A stretch of DNA of 59,892 nucleotides from an uncultured Bacillota bacterium (GTDB taxonomy: Bacteria > Bacillota > Clostridia > Peptostreptococcales > Anaerovoracaceae): positions 1 through 59,892 of the forward strand of contig CAKMKG010000016.1 of the NCBI GenBank assembly GCA_927441425.1. The letters run 5' to 3'. Below the pieces are notes generated by a model. The model made no database searches, had not been told where the DNA came from, and saw only the letters and a list, made by a program, of their open reading frames with translations. Shown here piece after piece: positions 17,991 to 27,836 of this stretch. Position 1 is the first letter of the stretch. Each line of letters begins with the position of its first letter. The position numbers were made by a program, and so were the translations under genes.

Positions 17991-18575
17991 ATGTTAGTAG
18001 AAGATTATACTGAAAAAGAAACAAATGCACTAACGAGAGCACAGGCATGGGCGCTTTTAAACGAGTATAACAAGGATCCGTTTCAGCTGAAGCATGCCCT
18101 CATCATGGAAGGTACAATGAAGTACTTTTCCAAGTTGCTTGGATATGGAGGTGATGAGGATTTCTGGGGAATCGTCGGACTGCTGCACGATCTGGATTTT
18201 GGGATGTATCCGGAGCAGCATTGTATCAAACAGCGGGAAATTATGGAGGAGCATGGAATAGATGAACGAATCATCCGTGCAACAGTGTGTCATGGATATG
18301 GACTAACCGCTGTCGAGATTAAACCGGAGCATGAGATGGAGAAGGTGCTGTTTGCAACGGATGAATTGACCGGTTTGATCGGTGCGGTGGCATTGATGCG
18401 CCCATCAAAAAGCGTGTCGGACCTGGAACTGAAATCTGTAAAAAAGAAATATAAAACCTTGAATTTTGCAGCGGGATGTTCCCGAGAGGTTATCGAGCAG
18501 GGAGCTGAAATGCTTGGTTGGGAGCTGGATGATCTGATAGAAAAGACGATTTTGGCAATGAGAACCTGCGAATAA
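17991..18575 (+). CDS. HD-domain (HDIG-type) metal-dependent phosphohydrolase
   Basis: 194-residue cytosolic protein. The HD motif is in GLLHDLDFG (about residues 64-72), with an upstream histidine (KHALIMEG) and downstream H (CHGYG) completing a metal-binding HD fold, then FATDELTGLI. The family hydrolyses nucleotides or phosphoesters, and the substrate is unknown. The ribosome site before the first in-frame ATG is weak. A clear promoter lies upstream and the ABM gene 42 bases downstream, probably cotranscribed. Confidence 0.8.
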   Translation: MLVEDYTEKETNALTRAQAWALLNEYNKDPFQLKHALIMEGTMKYFSKLLGYGGDEDFWGIVGLLHDLDFGMYPEQHCIKQREIMEEHGIDERIIRATVCHGYGLTAVEIKPEHEMEKVLFATDELTGLIGAVALMRPSKSVSDLELKSVKKKYKTLNFAAGCSREVIEQGAEMLGWELDDLIEKTILAMRTCE

Positions 18576-18617
18576 AGGTTGAGAAAAAAGGTGAAAGAAA
18601 TCAAGGAGAATGAAAGA

Positions 18618-18908
18618 ATGATTAAAGTTGTTGCAACAAATAAGGTGAAAAAAGAGAAGATCGATGAATTTATCGCGTTGGCTGAAAAGCTGGTGGAAGC
18701 AACCAACATGTATGATGAAGGCTGCATCCATTATGATATATACCAGGATATCAATGATCCACAGGTATTGACCTTTATTGAGGAATGGGAAAGCATGGAG
18801 ACGCTGAACAAGCATATGGCAGCAGCCCATTTTGAAGAATTCGTGCCGCAGCTTGGGGCCTTTGCAGATGGGCCTGAAGATGTGCATATTTATCAAAAAG
18901 CTTTGTAA
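18618..18908 (+). CDS. Antibiotic biosynthesis monooxygenase (ABM/YgiN-like) domain protein
   Basis: 96 residues from the ATG at 18618, chosen because AGGAGA sits 9 bases upstream; an earlier in-frame start lacks a site. It is a dimeric alpha-beta barrel of the ABM type (IKVVATNKVK..., EGCIHYDIYQD, FIEEWESMETLNKHMAAAHF). Members are cofactor-free quinol monooxygenases or heme-linked enzymes, and the activity cannot be assigned. It converges on patB with only 14 bases between stops. Confidence 0.8.
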   Translation: MIKVVATNKVKKEKIDEFIALAEKLVEATNMYDEGCIHYDIYQDINDPQVLTFIEEWESMETLNKHMAAAHFEEFVPQLGAFADGPEDVHIYQKAL

Positions 18909-18922
18909 AAATCATAGCGTTT

Positions 18923-20107
18923 TCAGAACACTTCAATCCGTTCTATCGCATGCTTCAGTTGAGTGAAAGCCTGTTCCAGGGTCGCTCTCGGGCATGCTAT
19001 ATTTATGCGCTGGAAGCCTTCCCCCTCAGGACCGAACATACTGCCTTTATCGAGCCAAAGTCCGGCCTCTTCCAAGATGAAACAATCGAGCTGTTCCTCC
19101 GCCATTCCCAGAGAGCGAAAATCCAGCCATACAAGATAGGTTCCTTCCGGTTCCACCATTGAAATCTGAGGAAGTTCCTCTCGCAAGAACGATCTGATAT
19201 AAGTCAGATTTCCGGACAAATAAGCTCTCAGTTCATCCAGCCAATCCTCCCCTCTCTCATAAGCTGCCTGACAGGCAACAAGACCAAAGGTATTCAATTG
19301 CATATACCCGGTACGGCACATCGCCTTCCGGAACATGTGCCGAAGCCCTTTGTTGCTGATAAAAATATTGGAAACCTGTAAGCCGGCAAGGTTGAAGGTC
19401 TTGCTTGGCGCTGTGCAAGTAATGGTGATATCTGCATATTCCGGCTTAAGACTTGCAAAAATAGTATGACGGTAGCCTGGATAGATAAAGTCCCCATGGA
19501 TCTCATCAGAAATAACTGTAACGTTATACTTCAGGCAAATCTCTCCCATACCAATCAATTCATCCTTTGACCAAACTCTGCCCACCGGATTATGTGGATT
19601 ACAGAGGATAAAAAGCTTGACGGCATTTTCGCTGATTTTTGTTTCAAAATCTACAAGATCAATGGTATAGCGTCCATCCCGATAGATCAGTGGGTTATTC
19701 ACCAAAACACGATTGTTATCAAGGATGGCATCGGTAAATGGATAGTAAACAGGACGTTGGATCAAGACGCCGTCACCGGGATCGGTGAGGGCACGGATTG
19801 CAGTACAGATGGCAAAAACAACACCCGGCGTTTTCACGAGCCATGAGGCTTCCGTACTCCATTGAAAATGGTCTCGATACCAGTCATGCAGCGTCTGAAA
19901 ATAAGGAAGCTTCACGTCACTATATCCAAAGATTCCATGCCTGCTGGCCTCTATTAGAGCCTCGATCACAGCAGGAGGCGTCCGAAAGTCCATGTCAGCA
20001 ACCCATAAGGGCATGACATCCCCAGGCTTGCCCCTTTCCTCCGCAAAGTCATATTTTAAGGAATTGGTTCCCCTTCTATCGATTACTTCATTAAAATCAT
20101 ATGTCAT
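18923..20107 (-). CDS. patB: MalY/PatB-type PLP-dependent C-S lyase / aminotransferase
   Basis: 394 residues, fold-type I PLP enzyme (cystathionine beta-lyase-like). Features: MPLWVADMDFRTPP near the N-terminus, NPHNPVGRVW with the PLP-contacting Asn, SDEIHGDF with the Asp, and SKTFNLAGLQ with the Schiff-base Lys. The start at 20107 (MTYDFNEV) gives the usual family length; an in-frame extension of 53 codons upstream overlaps the promoter and is rejected. It is divergent from cysK, and both act on sulfur amino acids. Confidence 0.9.
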   Translation of the reverse strand: MTYDFNEVIDRRGTNSLKYDFAEERGKPGDVMPLWVADMDFRTPPAVIEALIEASRHGIFGYSDVKLPYFQTLHDWYRDHFQWSTEASWLVKTPGVVFAICTAIRALTDPGDGVLIQRPVYYPFTDAILDNNRVLVNNPLIYRDGRYTIDLVDFETKISENAVKLFILCNPHNPVGRVWSKDELIGMGEICLKYNVTVISDEIHGDFIYPGYRHTIFASLKPEYADITITCTAPSKTFNLAGLQVSNIFISNKGLRHMFRKAMCRTGYMQLNTFGLVACQAAYERGEDWLDELRAYLSGNLTYIRSFLREELPQISMVEPEGTYLVWLDFRSLGMAEEQLDCFILEEAGLWLDKGSMFGPEGEGFQRINIACPRATLEQAFTQLKHAIERIEVF

Positions 20108-20141
20108 GGTCCCATTCTCCAATCCAAAATTCTCTTTCTTT

Positions 20142-20247
20142 ATAGTAATGAAAAAAGGGGGAAATGTCAATACACCTAATATCATATAGGAATGATATGA
20201 AATATTTTTAAAAACGGATTGACAAACATGAAATAGATGGATATAAT
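20142..20247. promoter_or_regulatory. Divergent patB / cysK promoters with a shared dyad
   Basis: Minus: TTGACA (20170-20165), 17-base spacer, TACTAT (20147-20142). Plus: TTGACA (20219-20224), 17 bases, TATAAT (20242-20247), a perfect consensus. Between them lies the inverted repeat ATATCAT / ATGATAT (20179-20198), placed to affect both promoters. It is a candidate operator for a sulfur regulator such as CymR; that assignment is inference. Confidence 0.65.
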
Positions 20248-20319
20248 AAAAACATAAATAAAACATAGTAAAACTGTATGAATAGTATGATTAAAAATAT
20301 AAAGAAGGAGAACGAGAAA

Positions 20320-21252
20320 ATGGCCAAAGTATATAAGAGTTTAACAGACCTAATCGGAAGGACACCGTTGTTAGAGCTAACAAACTATGAAAAAAAGAAT
20401 GGATTAAAAGCAAGATTGATCGCAAAGCTGGAATACTTCAATCCGGCAGGGAGTGTGAAGGATAGAATTGCCAAGGCAATGCTGGACGACGCTGAAGAAA
20501 AGGGCCTGATCAAAGCAGGCGCAACCATCATTGAGCCGACAAGCGGCAATACAGGAATCGGTTTGGCTTCTGTAGCGGCTGCAAGGGGGTATAAGACGAT
20601 TTTAACCATGCCGGAAACGATGAGCATCGAGAGAAGAAATCTTCTAAAGGCATACGGTGCAGAACTGATTCTTACCGAGGGGGCAAAGGGGATGAAGGGT
20701 GCAATCGCAAAAGCAAAAGAGATTGCCGATGTGACACCAAACTCATTTATCCCAGGTCAATTTGTAAACCCTGCTAATCCTGCAATTCACAAAGCAACGA
20801 CTGGACCTGAAATTTGGGAGGATACCGACGGCGAAGTGGATATCTTTGTTTCGGGAATCGGAACAGGAGGAACCATAACCGGCGTAGGGGAATATTTGAA
20901 ATCCAAAAACCCTAATGTGAAAATCATTGCAGTAGAACCCGCAGCATCGCCGGTACTATCTAAGGGTAATCCGGGACCACATAAGATTCAGGGAATCGGC
21001 GCAGGATTTGTTCCAGATGTATTAGATACATCAATCTATGATGAAATTATTACCGTTGAAAATGAAGCTGCTTTTGAAGCGGGAAGAGAACTTTCAAAAA
21101 CGGAAGGACTTTTGATCGGAATCTCCTCCGGTGCTGCTGTATATGCGGCAGCCGAGGTGGCGAAGAGGCCGGAAAATGCCGGGAAAACAATAGTCGTGCT
21201 TCTTCCGGATACAGGGGAACGATATCTTTCCACAGCATTATTTTCCGATTAG
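20320..21252 (+). CDS. cysK: Cysteine synthase (O-acetylserine sulfhydrylase)
   Basis: 310 residues from the ATG at 20320, after AAGGAG; an earlier in-frame ATG at 20278 lies downstream of the -10 but has no ribosome site. PLP Lys in [11 protein letters not shown], phosphate-binding [13 protein letters not shown] loop, and the C-terminal SSGAAV. It makes cysteine from O-acetylserine and sulfide in the cytosol. No cysE is adjacent. Confidence 0.96.
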   Translation: MAKVYKSLTDLIGRTPLLELTNYEKKNGLKARLIAKLEYFNPAGSVKDRIAKAMLDDAEEKGLIKAGATIIEPTSGNTGIGLASVAAARGYKTILTMPETMSIERRNLLKAYGAELILTEGAKGMKGAIAKAKEIADVTPNSFIPGQFVNPANPAIHKATTGPEIWEDTDGEVDIFVSGIGTGGTITGVGEYLKSKNPNVKIIAVEPAASPVLSKGNPGPHKIQGIGAGFVPDVLDTSIYDEIITVENEAAFEAGRELSKTEGLLIGISSGAAVYAAAEVAKRPENAGKTIVVLLPDTGERYLSTALFSD

Positions 21253-21362
21253 AACAGGGATAGAATACTCAATTCGATGCCGATTAAGTTTCATTTCCAT
21301 GAGATCCTTTTAGTCCTGAACATCCTAAAAAGTAGTAATATCAAAGACACTGATGAATAAAC

Positions 21363-21431
21363 TATATTGATTCAACATTTTTAATGCGGCAGAGCCTCTA
21401 TGCGGCTTTCCCGTAAGGTTGAATCAATATA
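21363..21431. repeat. Palindromic hairpin between cysK and the SSB-like gene
   Basis: 14-base perfect arms (21363-21376 and 21418-21431) enclose a 41-base GC-richer core (AATGCGGCAGAGCC...). There is no T-run, so it is a weak terminator at best. It resembles other interspersed palindromes in this window in size but not in core sequence. The rest of 21253-21537 shows no gene. Confidence 0.6.
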
Positions 21432-21537
21432 TCATGCTTACAAAGCCAAGTTGCATGATACAGGAACTGATTATACCTGATCAGTAGAGTGTGGATACAC
21501 TGCCAGGAAACATGGAAGGATAAAAGGGGGAAAAGCA

Positions 21538-22182
21538 ATGGAGGGCATGGAAGAAAAGGGGTTGGAAACGAATTGCACAGTACTGATCGGAGTTGTTCTG
21601 TCGCCGCCAACAATTAGCCATAAATCCTATGGCGAAACATTTTACAGCTTTTCGATAGGGGTGGACAGAAAAAGTGGTTATCGTGATGTCATTCAAATCA
21701 TCGTATCGGAAAGGCTCATTTGGAATCTGGAATTCGAAACAGGAGATTATGTTGAGATCTTAGGTCAGATCAGAACTTATAATGAGGAGCAGGAGGGGCG
21801 AAACAAGCTCAACGTCGTCGTTTTTGCCAGAGAATTCAAACAATGTGATGAGGATTCCAGAATGGAACATGAGAATAAAATCCATCTGGAGGGTTTTATC
21901 TGCAAAAAACCAATTGGAAGGATTTCTCCTCTTGGTAGGGAAATCTGCGATATTATGCTTGCTGTGAATCGAATGTATAACAAGTCTGATTACATACCCT
22001 GTATTGCCTGGGGTAGGAATGCAGGCTATGCGAGCAATCTTTCCGTGGGTACCAAAATTTCAATCACAGGCAGAATCCAGAGCAGGGAGTATCGAAAACG
22101 CGACCTTGAGGGAAACATCACCGTAAAAACTGCATATGAAGTTTCTATTTTAAAGCTGGAATCGTTGGAAAGCGAACCATGA
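21538..22182 (+). CDS. SSB-like protein with two OB folds
   Basis: 214 residues with two OB-fold halves: roughly 12-105 (TVLIGVVLSPPT... FSIGVDRKSGYRDVIQIIVSE... LGQIRTYN) and 113-205 (IHLEGFICKKP... MLAVNRMYNKSDYIPCIAWGRNA... ITGRIQSREY). The second half has the standard SSB pattern (GRI, AVNR, IPCIAWG). It lacks the acidic C-terminal tail of the canonical SSB that binds partners, so it is probably an accessory single-strand DNA-binding protein. Start ATG follows AAAGGGGGAAAAGC. Confidence 0.75.
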   Translation: MEGMEEKGLETNCTVLIGVVLSPPTISHKSYGETFYSFSIGVDRKSGYRDVIQIIVSERLIWNLEFETGDYVEILGQIRTYNEEQEGRNKLNVVVFAREFKQCDEDSRMEHENKIHLEGFICKKPIGRISPLGREICDIMLAVNRMYNKSDYIPCIAWGRNAGYASNLSVGTKISITGRIQSREYRKRDLEGNITVKTAYEVSILKLESLESEP

Positions 22183-22216
22183 ACTCATTCAATCCACAGC
22201 TTCGGAAAAAGATCAC

Positions 22217-22243
22217 AGACTGTCGTTGCCGGCAGTCTTTTTG
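22217..22243 (+). terminator. Terminator after the SSB-like gene
   Basis: AGACTG / CAGTCT stem (22217-22222, 22233-22238) with a T-rich tail. The loop TCGTTGCCGG is 10 bases long. Confidence 0.65.
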
Positions 22244-22269
22244 ATTTCTTTTCGCCCCTTGGGTAAGAA

Positions 22270-22298
22270 TTGCATTTACAGGTAGAATGTGTTATATT
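22270..22298 (+). promoter_or_regulatory. Promoter of plsX operon
   Basis: TTGCAT (22270-22275), 17 bases, TATATT (22293-22298). Just downstream lies a small dyad (ATGAT...ATCAT, about 22310-22328) that could be an operator; no FapR consensus is evident. Confidence 0.55.
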
Positions 22299-22360
22299 TT
22301 AAGATACATGATGATTTGACAGACATCATATTACATGAATAAACTAAGGAGGTTTATCCT

Positions 22361-23377
22361 ATGAAAATTGTTGTGGATGGCATGGGAGGCGATCACGCAC
22401 CTTTGGAACTTGTAAAGGGTGCGGTGGAAGCGTCAGCTTTGACTGAACACCAAATCATTCTCGTGGGAGATGAATCCAAGATAAACAGCGAGCTGGAAAA
22501 ATATAAATATAACAAAGAGAAAATCACCGTGGTGCATGCTAGTGAAGTGATCAGTAACGAGGATGCACCGGTCAAGGCAGTTAGAACAAAATTGGATTCC
22601 TCCATGGTAAAGGGAATCAACATGGTGAAGAACGGGGAAGCAGATTTGTTCGTCTCGGCAGGCAATACAGGGGCTATCATGGCTGCGGGCCTTTTTATTT
22701 TGGGAAGAATCCAAGGGATTGACAGACCGGCCATCGCAAGCACATACCCGATATTGGGCAACGGAGGCGTATCCTTACTGGTGGATTCCGGCGCCAATTC
22801 AGAATGCAAACCGAATAATCTCCTTGAGTTTGCTACCATGGGAAGCATTTACATGGAAAAGGTTTTAAATATTAAAGAACCAACAGTAGGGTTAGTGAAC
22901 ATCGGGACGGAAGAAACGAAGGGGACAACCGTTCTAAAAGCGACGTATGAGCTGCTTTCCAAGAGCAAGCTTCGATTTGTCGGCAATGTGGAAGCACGAG
23001 AAATACCCAAGGGTGCCTGTGACGTTCTTGTATGTGATGGTTTTGTTGGAAACATCATATTGAAGCTGACTGAAGGTCTTGCCATGAGTATTCTCAAACT
23101 TCTTAAAAATAAATTTACTTCAGGGATGATTCCTAAAATGGGAGCCCTCCTTCTGGCGGGCAAACTGAAGGAATTGAAATCGGAATTTGATTATTCGGAG
23201 TATGGCGGCGCTCCTATTCTGGGCGTTAAGGGTGCACTTGTAAAAATGCATGGCTCATCAAACGCTACGGCCGTTAAGAATACCATATTAAAGGGGATAC
23301 CATATGCGGAAACCAATGTCGTGCAGATGATACAGAATTCCGTACTTGAATTGGAGGAAATAATAATCAGTGAATGA
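22361..23377 (+). CDS. plsX: Phosphate acyltransferase PlsX
   Basis: Converts acyl-ACP to acyl-phosphate for phospholipid synthesis, 338 residues, usual length. VDGMGGDHAP lies at residues 4-13, SAGNTGA near 108 and NIGTEETKGT near 184. It works with PlsY, which is encoded 8 kb downstream in this window. The strong AAGGAGG site lies 9 bases before ATG. The acpP gene usually found between plsX and rnc is absent: the stop overlaps the GTG of rnc by 8 bases. Confidence 0.97.
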   Translation: MKIVVDGMGGDHAPLELVKGAVEASALTEHQIILVGDESKINSELEKYKYNKEKITVVHASEVISNEDAPVKAVRTKLDSSMVKGINMVKNGEADLFVSAGNTGAIMAAGLFILGRIQGIDRPAIASTYPILGNGGVSLLVDSGANSECKPNNLLEFATMGSIYMEKVLNIKEPTVGLVNIGTEETKGTTVLKATYELLSKSKLRFVGNVEAREIPKGACDVLVCDGFVGNIILKLTEGLAMSILKLLKNKFTSGMIPKMGALLLAGKLKELKSEFDYSEYGGAPILGVKGALVKMHGSSNATAVKNTILKGIPYAETNVVQMIQNSVLELEEIIISE

Positions 23378-24065
23378 GCTTGATTTTCAAAAGATAATTC
23401 AATATGATTTCCAAAATATAAACTTATTGCGAAATGCTTTGACCCATAGTTCCTATATCAATGAGGGCAAGTCCACACAAACAGGAAACAATGAGAGACT
23501 CGAATTCCTTGGTGATGCGATCTTGGATGCAGTGATCAGCGATTACCTCTACGAAAGGCTTGATCATGTAGAGGAGGGGGAACTGACAAAGCTGAGAGCG
23601 GTCATCGTTTGTGAGCGCTCACTAGCAGCCTGCGGAACGGAGGTTTCCATCGGAGACTATCTGTATCTGGGCAAGGGAGAAGAAAACAGCGGCGGAAGGA
23701 AGCGAAGCTCAATTATTGCGGATGCAATGGAGGCTGTCATCGGTGCTATTTATCTTGACAATGGCTGGGACGCGGCACATCATTATGTAATCAACATCTT
23801 TTCTGAGACAATTGAGGATGCCGTTTCCGGCAAGCTCCATATGGACTATAAGACTGAGATCCAGGAAAGACTGCAATCCCATGGTGAGACAGAAATATGC
23901 TATGTGATAGAACGGGAAGAAGGACCTGATCATGACAAGACGTTTTATGCCAATCTTGTTTTCCTGGGCAATGTCATTGGAAGCGGATCGGGACGAAGCA
24001 AGAAAGAAGCTGAACAGCAAGCAGCAAAACAAGCATTAGAGCGAGGTGGCACATTTGTATTTTAA
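23370..24065 (+). CDS. rnc: Ribonuclease III
   Basis: Double-strand-specific endoribonuclease, 231 residues. Signature NERLEFLGDAILD near residue 42 supplies catalytic acidic residues, a second acidic cluster is ADAMEAVIGAIYLD near 117, and the C-terminal dsRNA-binding domain lies at about 158-226 (KTEIQERLQ... GSGRSKKEAEQQAAKQAL). GTG start. The plsX and smc overlaps place it in the classical rnc-smc-ftsY operon. Confidence 0.97.
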   Translation: MNELDFQKIIQYDFQNINLLRNALTHSSYINEGKSTQTGNNERLEFLGDAILDAVISDYLYERLDHVEEGELTKLRAVIVCERSLAACGTEVSIGDYLYLGKGEENSGGRKRSSIIADAMEAVIGAIYLDNGWDAAHHYVINIFSETIEDAVSGKLHMDYKTEIQERLQSHGETEICYVIEREEGPDHDKTFYANLVFLGNVIGSGSGRSKKEAEQQAAKQALERGGTFVF

Positions 24066-27000
24066 AAGAATCGATATGCATGGATTTAAATCCTTTGCTG
24101 AGCCTGTCAGCATAGAGTTTCATGAAGGAATCACTTGTATTGTAGGCCCAAATGGAAGCGGAAAAAGTAATATCTCCGATGCCATCCGATGGGTGCTGGG
24201 AGAGCAAAGCCCAAAGATGCTGCGCGGTGGCAAAATGGAAGAAGTCATCTTTGCGGGAACAGCAAGCAGAAAATCAAGAGGTATGGCCGAGGTCACTTTG
24301 GTGATCGATAACAGCACCGGAATTTTGCCCATCGATTATTCGGAGGTTGCGATCACAAGAAGAATGTATCGCTCCGGAGAAAGCGAGTATTCAATCAACA
24401 ATAATCAGTGCAGGCTGAGGGATATCAGGGAACTTATCATGGATACCGGAATTGGCGTCGATGGCTACTCTTTGATAGGACAAGGGAAAATCGCAGACAT
24501 TGTAAGCAACAAGCCGGAAAGCAGAAGAGAAATCTTCGAAGAGGCGGCCGGTATTGTAAAATACAGAACAAAGAAGGCGGAATCGGAACGAAAGCTGGAA
24601 GCCTCCAATGCAAATCTGGAACGCGTGAACGATATTGTCGTTGAGATCGAATCAAGAATCGACGGGTTAAAGGAAGACAGCAAAAAAGCAACCGAATACC
24701 TGGGATTGCGGGACCGATATCAAGAGCTCGAAATTAACGTTACCCTCAAAAATATCGAAAATATTGAACTCAAGAACGAATACATAAAGGATGATCTGGC
24801 GGAGCTGGCCAGTCAAATCGACGAAATAAAGGAAGATAAAACTTCCACCGATTCGGATATTGTTGAGAATAGAAACCGTAATGAGGAGCTTGGAATCCTG
24901 GGGAATGAAACAAGGGATAGGCTTCTTCTTAGTGTTGAAGAAATTAATTCCCTGGTCAATCAAAACCAGCTGAACAAAGAAAAATTGTTAACCATTGAAA
25001 AAGATACAGAAAGACTAAAAGAAGAGCTTGCCATCCTTGAAGGGAAACTGGACAAAGAAACGGAAAACACGAAAGAACAATATATCAGTAAACGAAAGAT
25101 CGACGAAGAATTGGCCGCCCTTGAGGCCGATTTGGCGGATAAGATCAAGAACTATACAGAGATTACTGCAGCTCTCAGCGCAGATGCTGAGGAAATCGAC
25201 GGTCAGAAGAATAGGATCTATACACTCCACAGCACCATCAGCAATAAAAATAGTGAGATCAACAGCCTTCTCAGCTTGCAGGGCACGCTGGATAGACGAA
25301 GGAATCAGATCCTTTCTGAGAAGGAAACGGAAGATGGATCAGTCCGAGAATTGTCAGCGCGACATGAGAATGCCCTGAGGGAACAGACTACCCTGAAAAG
25401 CCAATTTGCAAAAATGGAGGCAGAAGGGCAGGCACTGAAGCATAAGTACAATGAAGATGTTTTCACAGAGAAAAAGTTAGCGCGAGAGCTTGAGGAACTG
25501 AAGATTTCAATCGGTCAAATTTCCACCAGAAAAAAAATGATTGAGGAAATGGAAAGCTCCTATGAAGGATATAATAATGCAGTAAAGTTTATTATGAAAT
25601 CAAATCTTCCCGGAATCAACGGAGTAATTGCGGAGCTGATCGAAGTTCCAAGAGGATTTGAAACTGCCATAGAGACAGCCCTCGGTGCTGCCTTGCAGAA
25701 CATCGTCTGCGAGGATGACGCGAGCGCGCAAGCTGCGATTGGGGCATTGAAATCAAATAAGGCCGGAAGACTGACCTTCTTGCCGATCAAGAGTATGAGG
25801 GATTCAAACCCCAATTATGACCAGAGATTAAAAAATGCGGAAGGCTTTCAGGGATTTGGTGTTCAATGCATCAAATTCGATCCTAAATATCAGAAGGTTA
25901 TGGAATATTTGCTTGGCAGGGTAATCATTGTGGATTCTCTCGACCATGCGGTGAAGCTTTCTAAAAATTCACCGGTTGGCGGCTTGCGATATGTTACGCT
26001 GGAGGGTGAGGTAATCAATTCCGGCGGAGCCATTACAGGTGGTACCTTCCGTAACAATACGTCCAATCTTCTGGAACGGAAAACAGAAGTGAAACAGCTG
26101 GGCGAAAAGTTGGTGTCCATGGAACAGGCCAAGGTTTCCGGAGACCGTCAGGTGGAAGAGTTAAGAGCAGCGATTCTCCAGGGCCAGAACCAGATCCAGA
26201 TAGCGGATCGGGAGCACCGAGAGAAAGAACTGGAGCTTCTGTCAAAGGAAAATGCCATTGGCACCATGTCACGGCAGCTTTCCGACCTGAAGCAGAGTGA
26301 TGAAAAACACCAGAAAGAGCTTGATAATATCACGGCAGAGAAGAAATCCTCCGAAGGGATGATTGATGAGATCAAAGTGGTTGTTCAAAGAGCAAGTGCT
26401 GAGATTGAAGAAATTGAACGCAAGGCAGACACGGGGCTAATCAAATATGAAGAAAGAAAGCTTCAGTTGGAAGCCATTAATGAGAAAATCACGAAAGCCA
26501 GAGTCGCCGTTGGAACAGCAGAGAGCCAGAAAAATCATGTCGACCAGCTTCTGACGAGAATTGAAGATTATAAAAAAGAACTCACTGAAGAAAAGAGCAG
26601 CAAAGAACAGTTACTACTTGTGCTGGATGGCCAAAAGCGGAACCTGCTCAATGGTGATAACAGTCTGGAGAGTGAAATCAAAACAAAGGAAGAAGAAAAA
26701 GAAGCGATTGAACGATATCTTGAAGAAATTCAAGAGGAGAAGAACGCAGTATCCAAATATCTGAATGAAATCACCCGGAAAAAAGATGAGATGGATGAGA
26801 TTCTCAACGGATTTCAGACCCAGAAATATGAGCTGGAAATCAAGCAGGCAAAATTCGAAACACAGCTTGATTCGTACAAGGACAAGCTGTGGGAGGAATT
26901 CGAGATATCCTATCTGCAAGCGATTGAGTTCAAAAAGAAAGAATTCAACCTTGGAGCGGCAGTCAAGGAAAGCAAAGAAATCAAAAATCGAATCAAAGAG

Positions 27001-27606
27001 CTCGGTGAAGTCAATGTGGGTGCCATCAAGGAATATGAATCTGTCAGTGAGCGATATGAATTCCTTAACGAGCAGAGAAATGACATTCTCAGCGCGATGA
27101 ATTCCTTGAGACAGATTATTGAGGATATGGATAAAACCATTAGGCAAAGCTTTAAAGAGAGCTTTGACAAGATCGTATTAAATTTCGAAGGCGCTTTCAC
27201 AGAGTTATTTGGCGGCGGTGCTGCCGAATTAAGGCTGGAAGATGAGAATAATCCGCTGGAATGTGGAATAGAAATTGTAGCACAACCACCTGGAAAGAAG
27301 CTGCAGAACATCAATCTCATGTCCGGCGGTGAGAAAACCATGACCGCCATTGCTCTTATGTTTGCAGTATTGAAGGCAAAACCAACTCCATTCTGCATTC
27401 TGGATGAAGTGGAAGCTGCCTTAGATGATTCGAATATTGACCGCTTTGCAAGATATTTGACCAATTTTAATGAGATTCAGTTTGCGTTGGTTACCCATCA
27501 GAAGGCAACCATGGAATATGCTGATGTACTCTACGGTGTGACAATGCCGGAACAGGGTATTTCCAAGATTATTTCACTGAAGCTGGGGGATGCCTTCGAA
27601 TTGTAA
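24055..27606 (+). CDS. smc: Chromosome segregation protein SMC
   Basis: Condensin ATPase, 1183 residues. I chose TTG at 24055 (product begins MYFKRIDMHGFKSF, the family norm), with GAGGTGG five bases upstream, over a GTG at 24046 that overlaps that site. Walker A GPNGSGKSN at about residues 32-40, coiled coils ~170-500 and ~680-1010, hinge ~515-670 (NGVIAELIEVP... GGAITGG), ABC signature LMSGGEKT and Walker B CILDEVEAALDD near the C-terminus. It overlaps rnc by 11 bases. ftsY follows only after a 496-base gap. Confidence 0.97.
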   Translation: MYFKRIDMHGFKSFAEPVSIEFHEGITCIVGPNGSGKSNISDAIRWVLGEQSPKMLRGGKMEEVIFAGTASRKSRGMAEVTLVIDNSTGILPIDYSEVAITRRMYRSGESEYSINNNQCRLRDIRELIMDTGIGVDGYSLIGQGKIADIVSNKPESRREIFEEAAGIVKYRTKKAESERKLEASNANLERVNDIVVEIESRIDGLKEDSKKATEYLGLRDRYQELEINVTLKNIENIELKNEYIKDDLAELASQIDEIKEDKTSTDSDIVENRNRNEELGILGNETRDRLLLSVEEINSLVNQNQLNKEKLLTIEKDTERLKEELAILEGKLDKETENTKEQYISKRKIDEELAALEADLADKIKNYTEITAALSADAEEIDGQKNRIYTLHSTISNKNSEINSLLSLQGTLDRRRNQILSEKETEDGSVRELSARHENALREQTTLKSQFAKMEAEGQALKHKYNEDVFTEKKLARELEELKISIGQISTRKKMIEEMESSYEGYNNAVKFIMKSNLPGINGVIAELIEVPRGFETAIETALGAALQNIVCEDDASAQAAIGALKSNKAGRLTFLPIKSMRDSNPNYDQRLKNAEGFQGFGVQCIKFDPKYQKVMEYLLGRVIIVDSLDHAVKLSKNSPVGGLRYVTLEGEVINSGGAITGGTFRNNTSNLLERKTEVKQLGEKLVSMEQAKVSGDRQVEELRAAILQGQNQIQIADREHREKELELLSKENAIGTMSRQLSDLKQSDEKHQKELDNITAEKKSSEGMIDEIKVVVQRASAEIEEIERKADTGLIKYEERKLQLEAINEKITKARVAVGTAESQKNHVDQLLTRIEDYKKELTEEKSSKEQLLLVLDGQKRNLLNGDNSLESEIKTKEEEKEAIERYLEEIQEEKNAVSKYLNEITRKKDEMDEILNGFQTQKYELEIKQAKFETQLDSYKDKLWEEFEISYLQAIEFKKKEFNLGAAVKESKEIKNRIKELGEVNVGAIKEYESVSERYEFLNEQRNDILSAMNSLRQIIEDMDKTIRQSFKESFDKIVLNFEGAFTELFGGGAAELRLEDENNPLECGIEIVAQPPGKKLQNINLMSGGEKTMTAIALMFAVLKAKPTPFCILDEVEAALDDSNIDRFARYLTNFNEIQFALVTHQKATMEYADVLYGVTMPEQGISKIISLKLGDAFEL

Positions 27607-27836
27607 GGGTTTATTTAACGAAAATTAGTCGCAGTTTTGGTTTTCGCACTCTCTCAGTCGCAGTCTTTGGAATGACATAGTTCCTTCAAGAGGAGAAAAC
27701 TGCAAAACTGCTCCGATGTTTTTCTTGTAAATCAACCCTTCCAATCGGTTAATCGACTTGATGGACGGATTAACTCAGACCATACAGTATGGATTGAGAA
27801 TGTTTGGGATAAAAGTTGTTAATTAAACTTCGTCGG
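27607..27836. other. Non-coding stretch after smc
   Basis: There is no convincing ORF. GCAGTTTT (27631-27638) can pair with either of two tandem AAAACTGC copies (27696-27703, 27704-27711), a possible weak terminator or attenuator. The remainder shows nothing recognised. Confidence 0.5.

Noticed and set aside
20107..20266. N-terminal extension of PatB by 53 codons
   Set aside because: It would cover the divergent promoter region, has no ribosome site, and makes the protein longer than the family.
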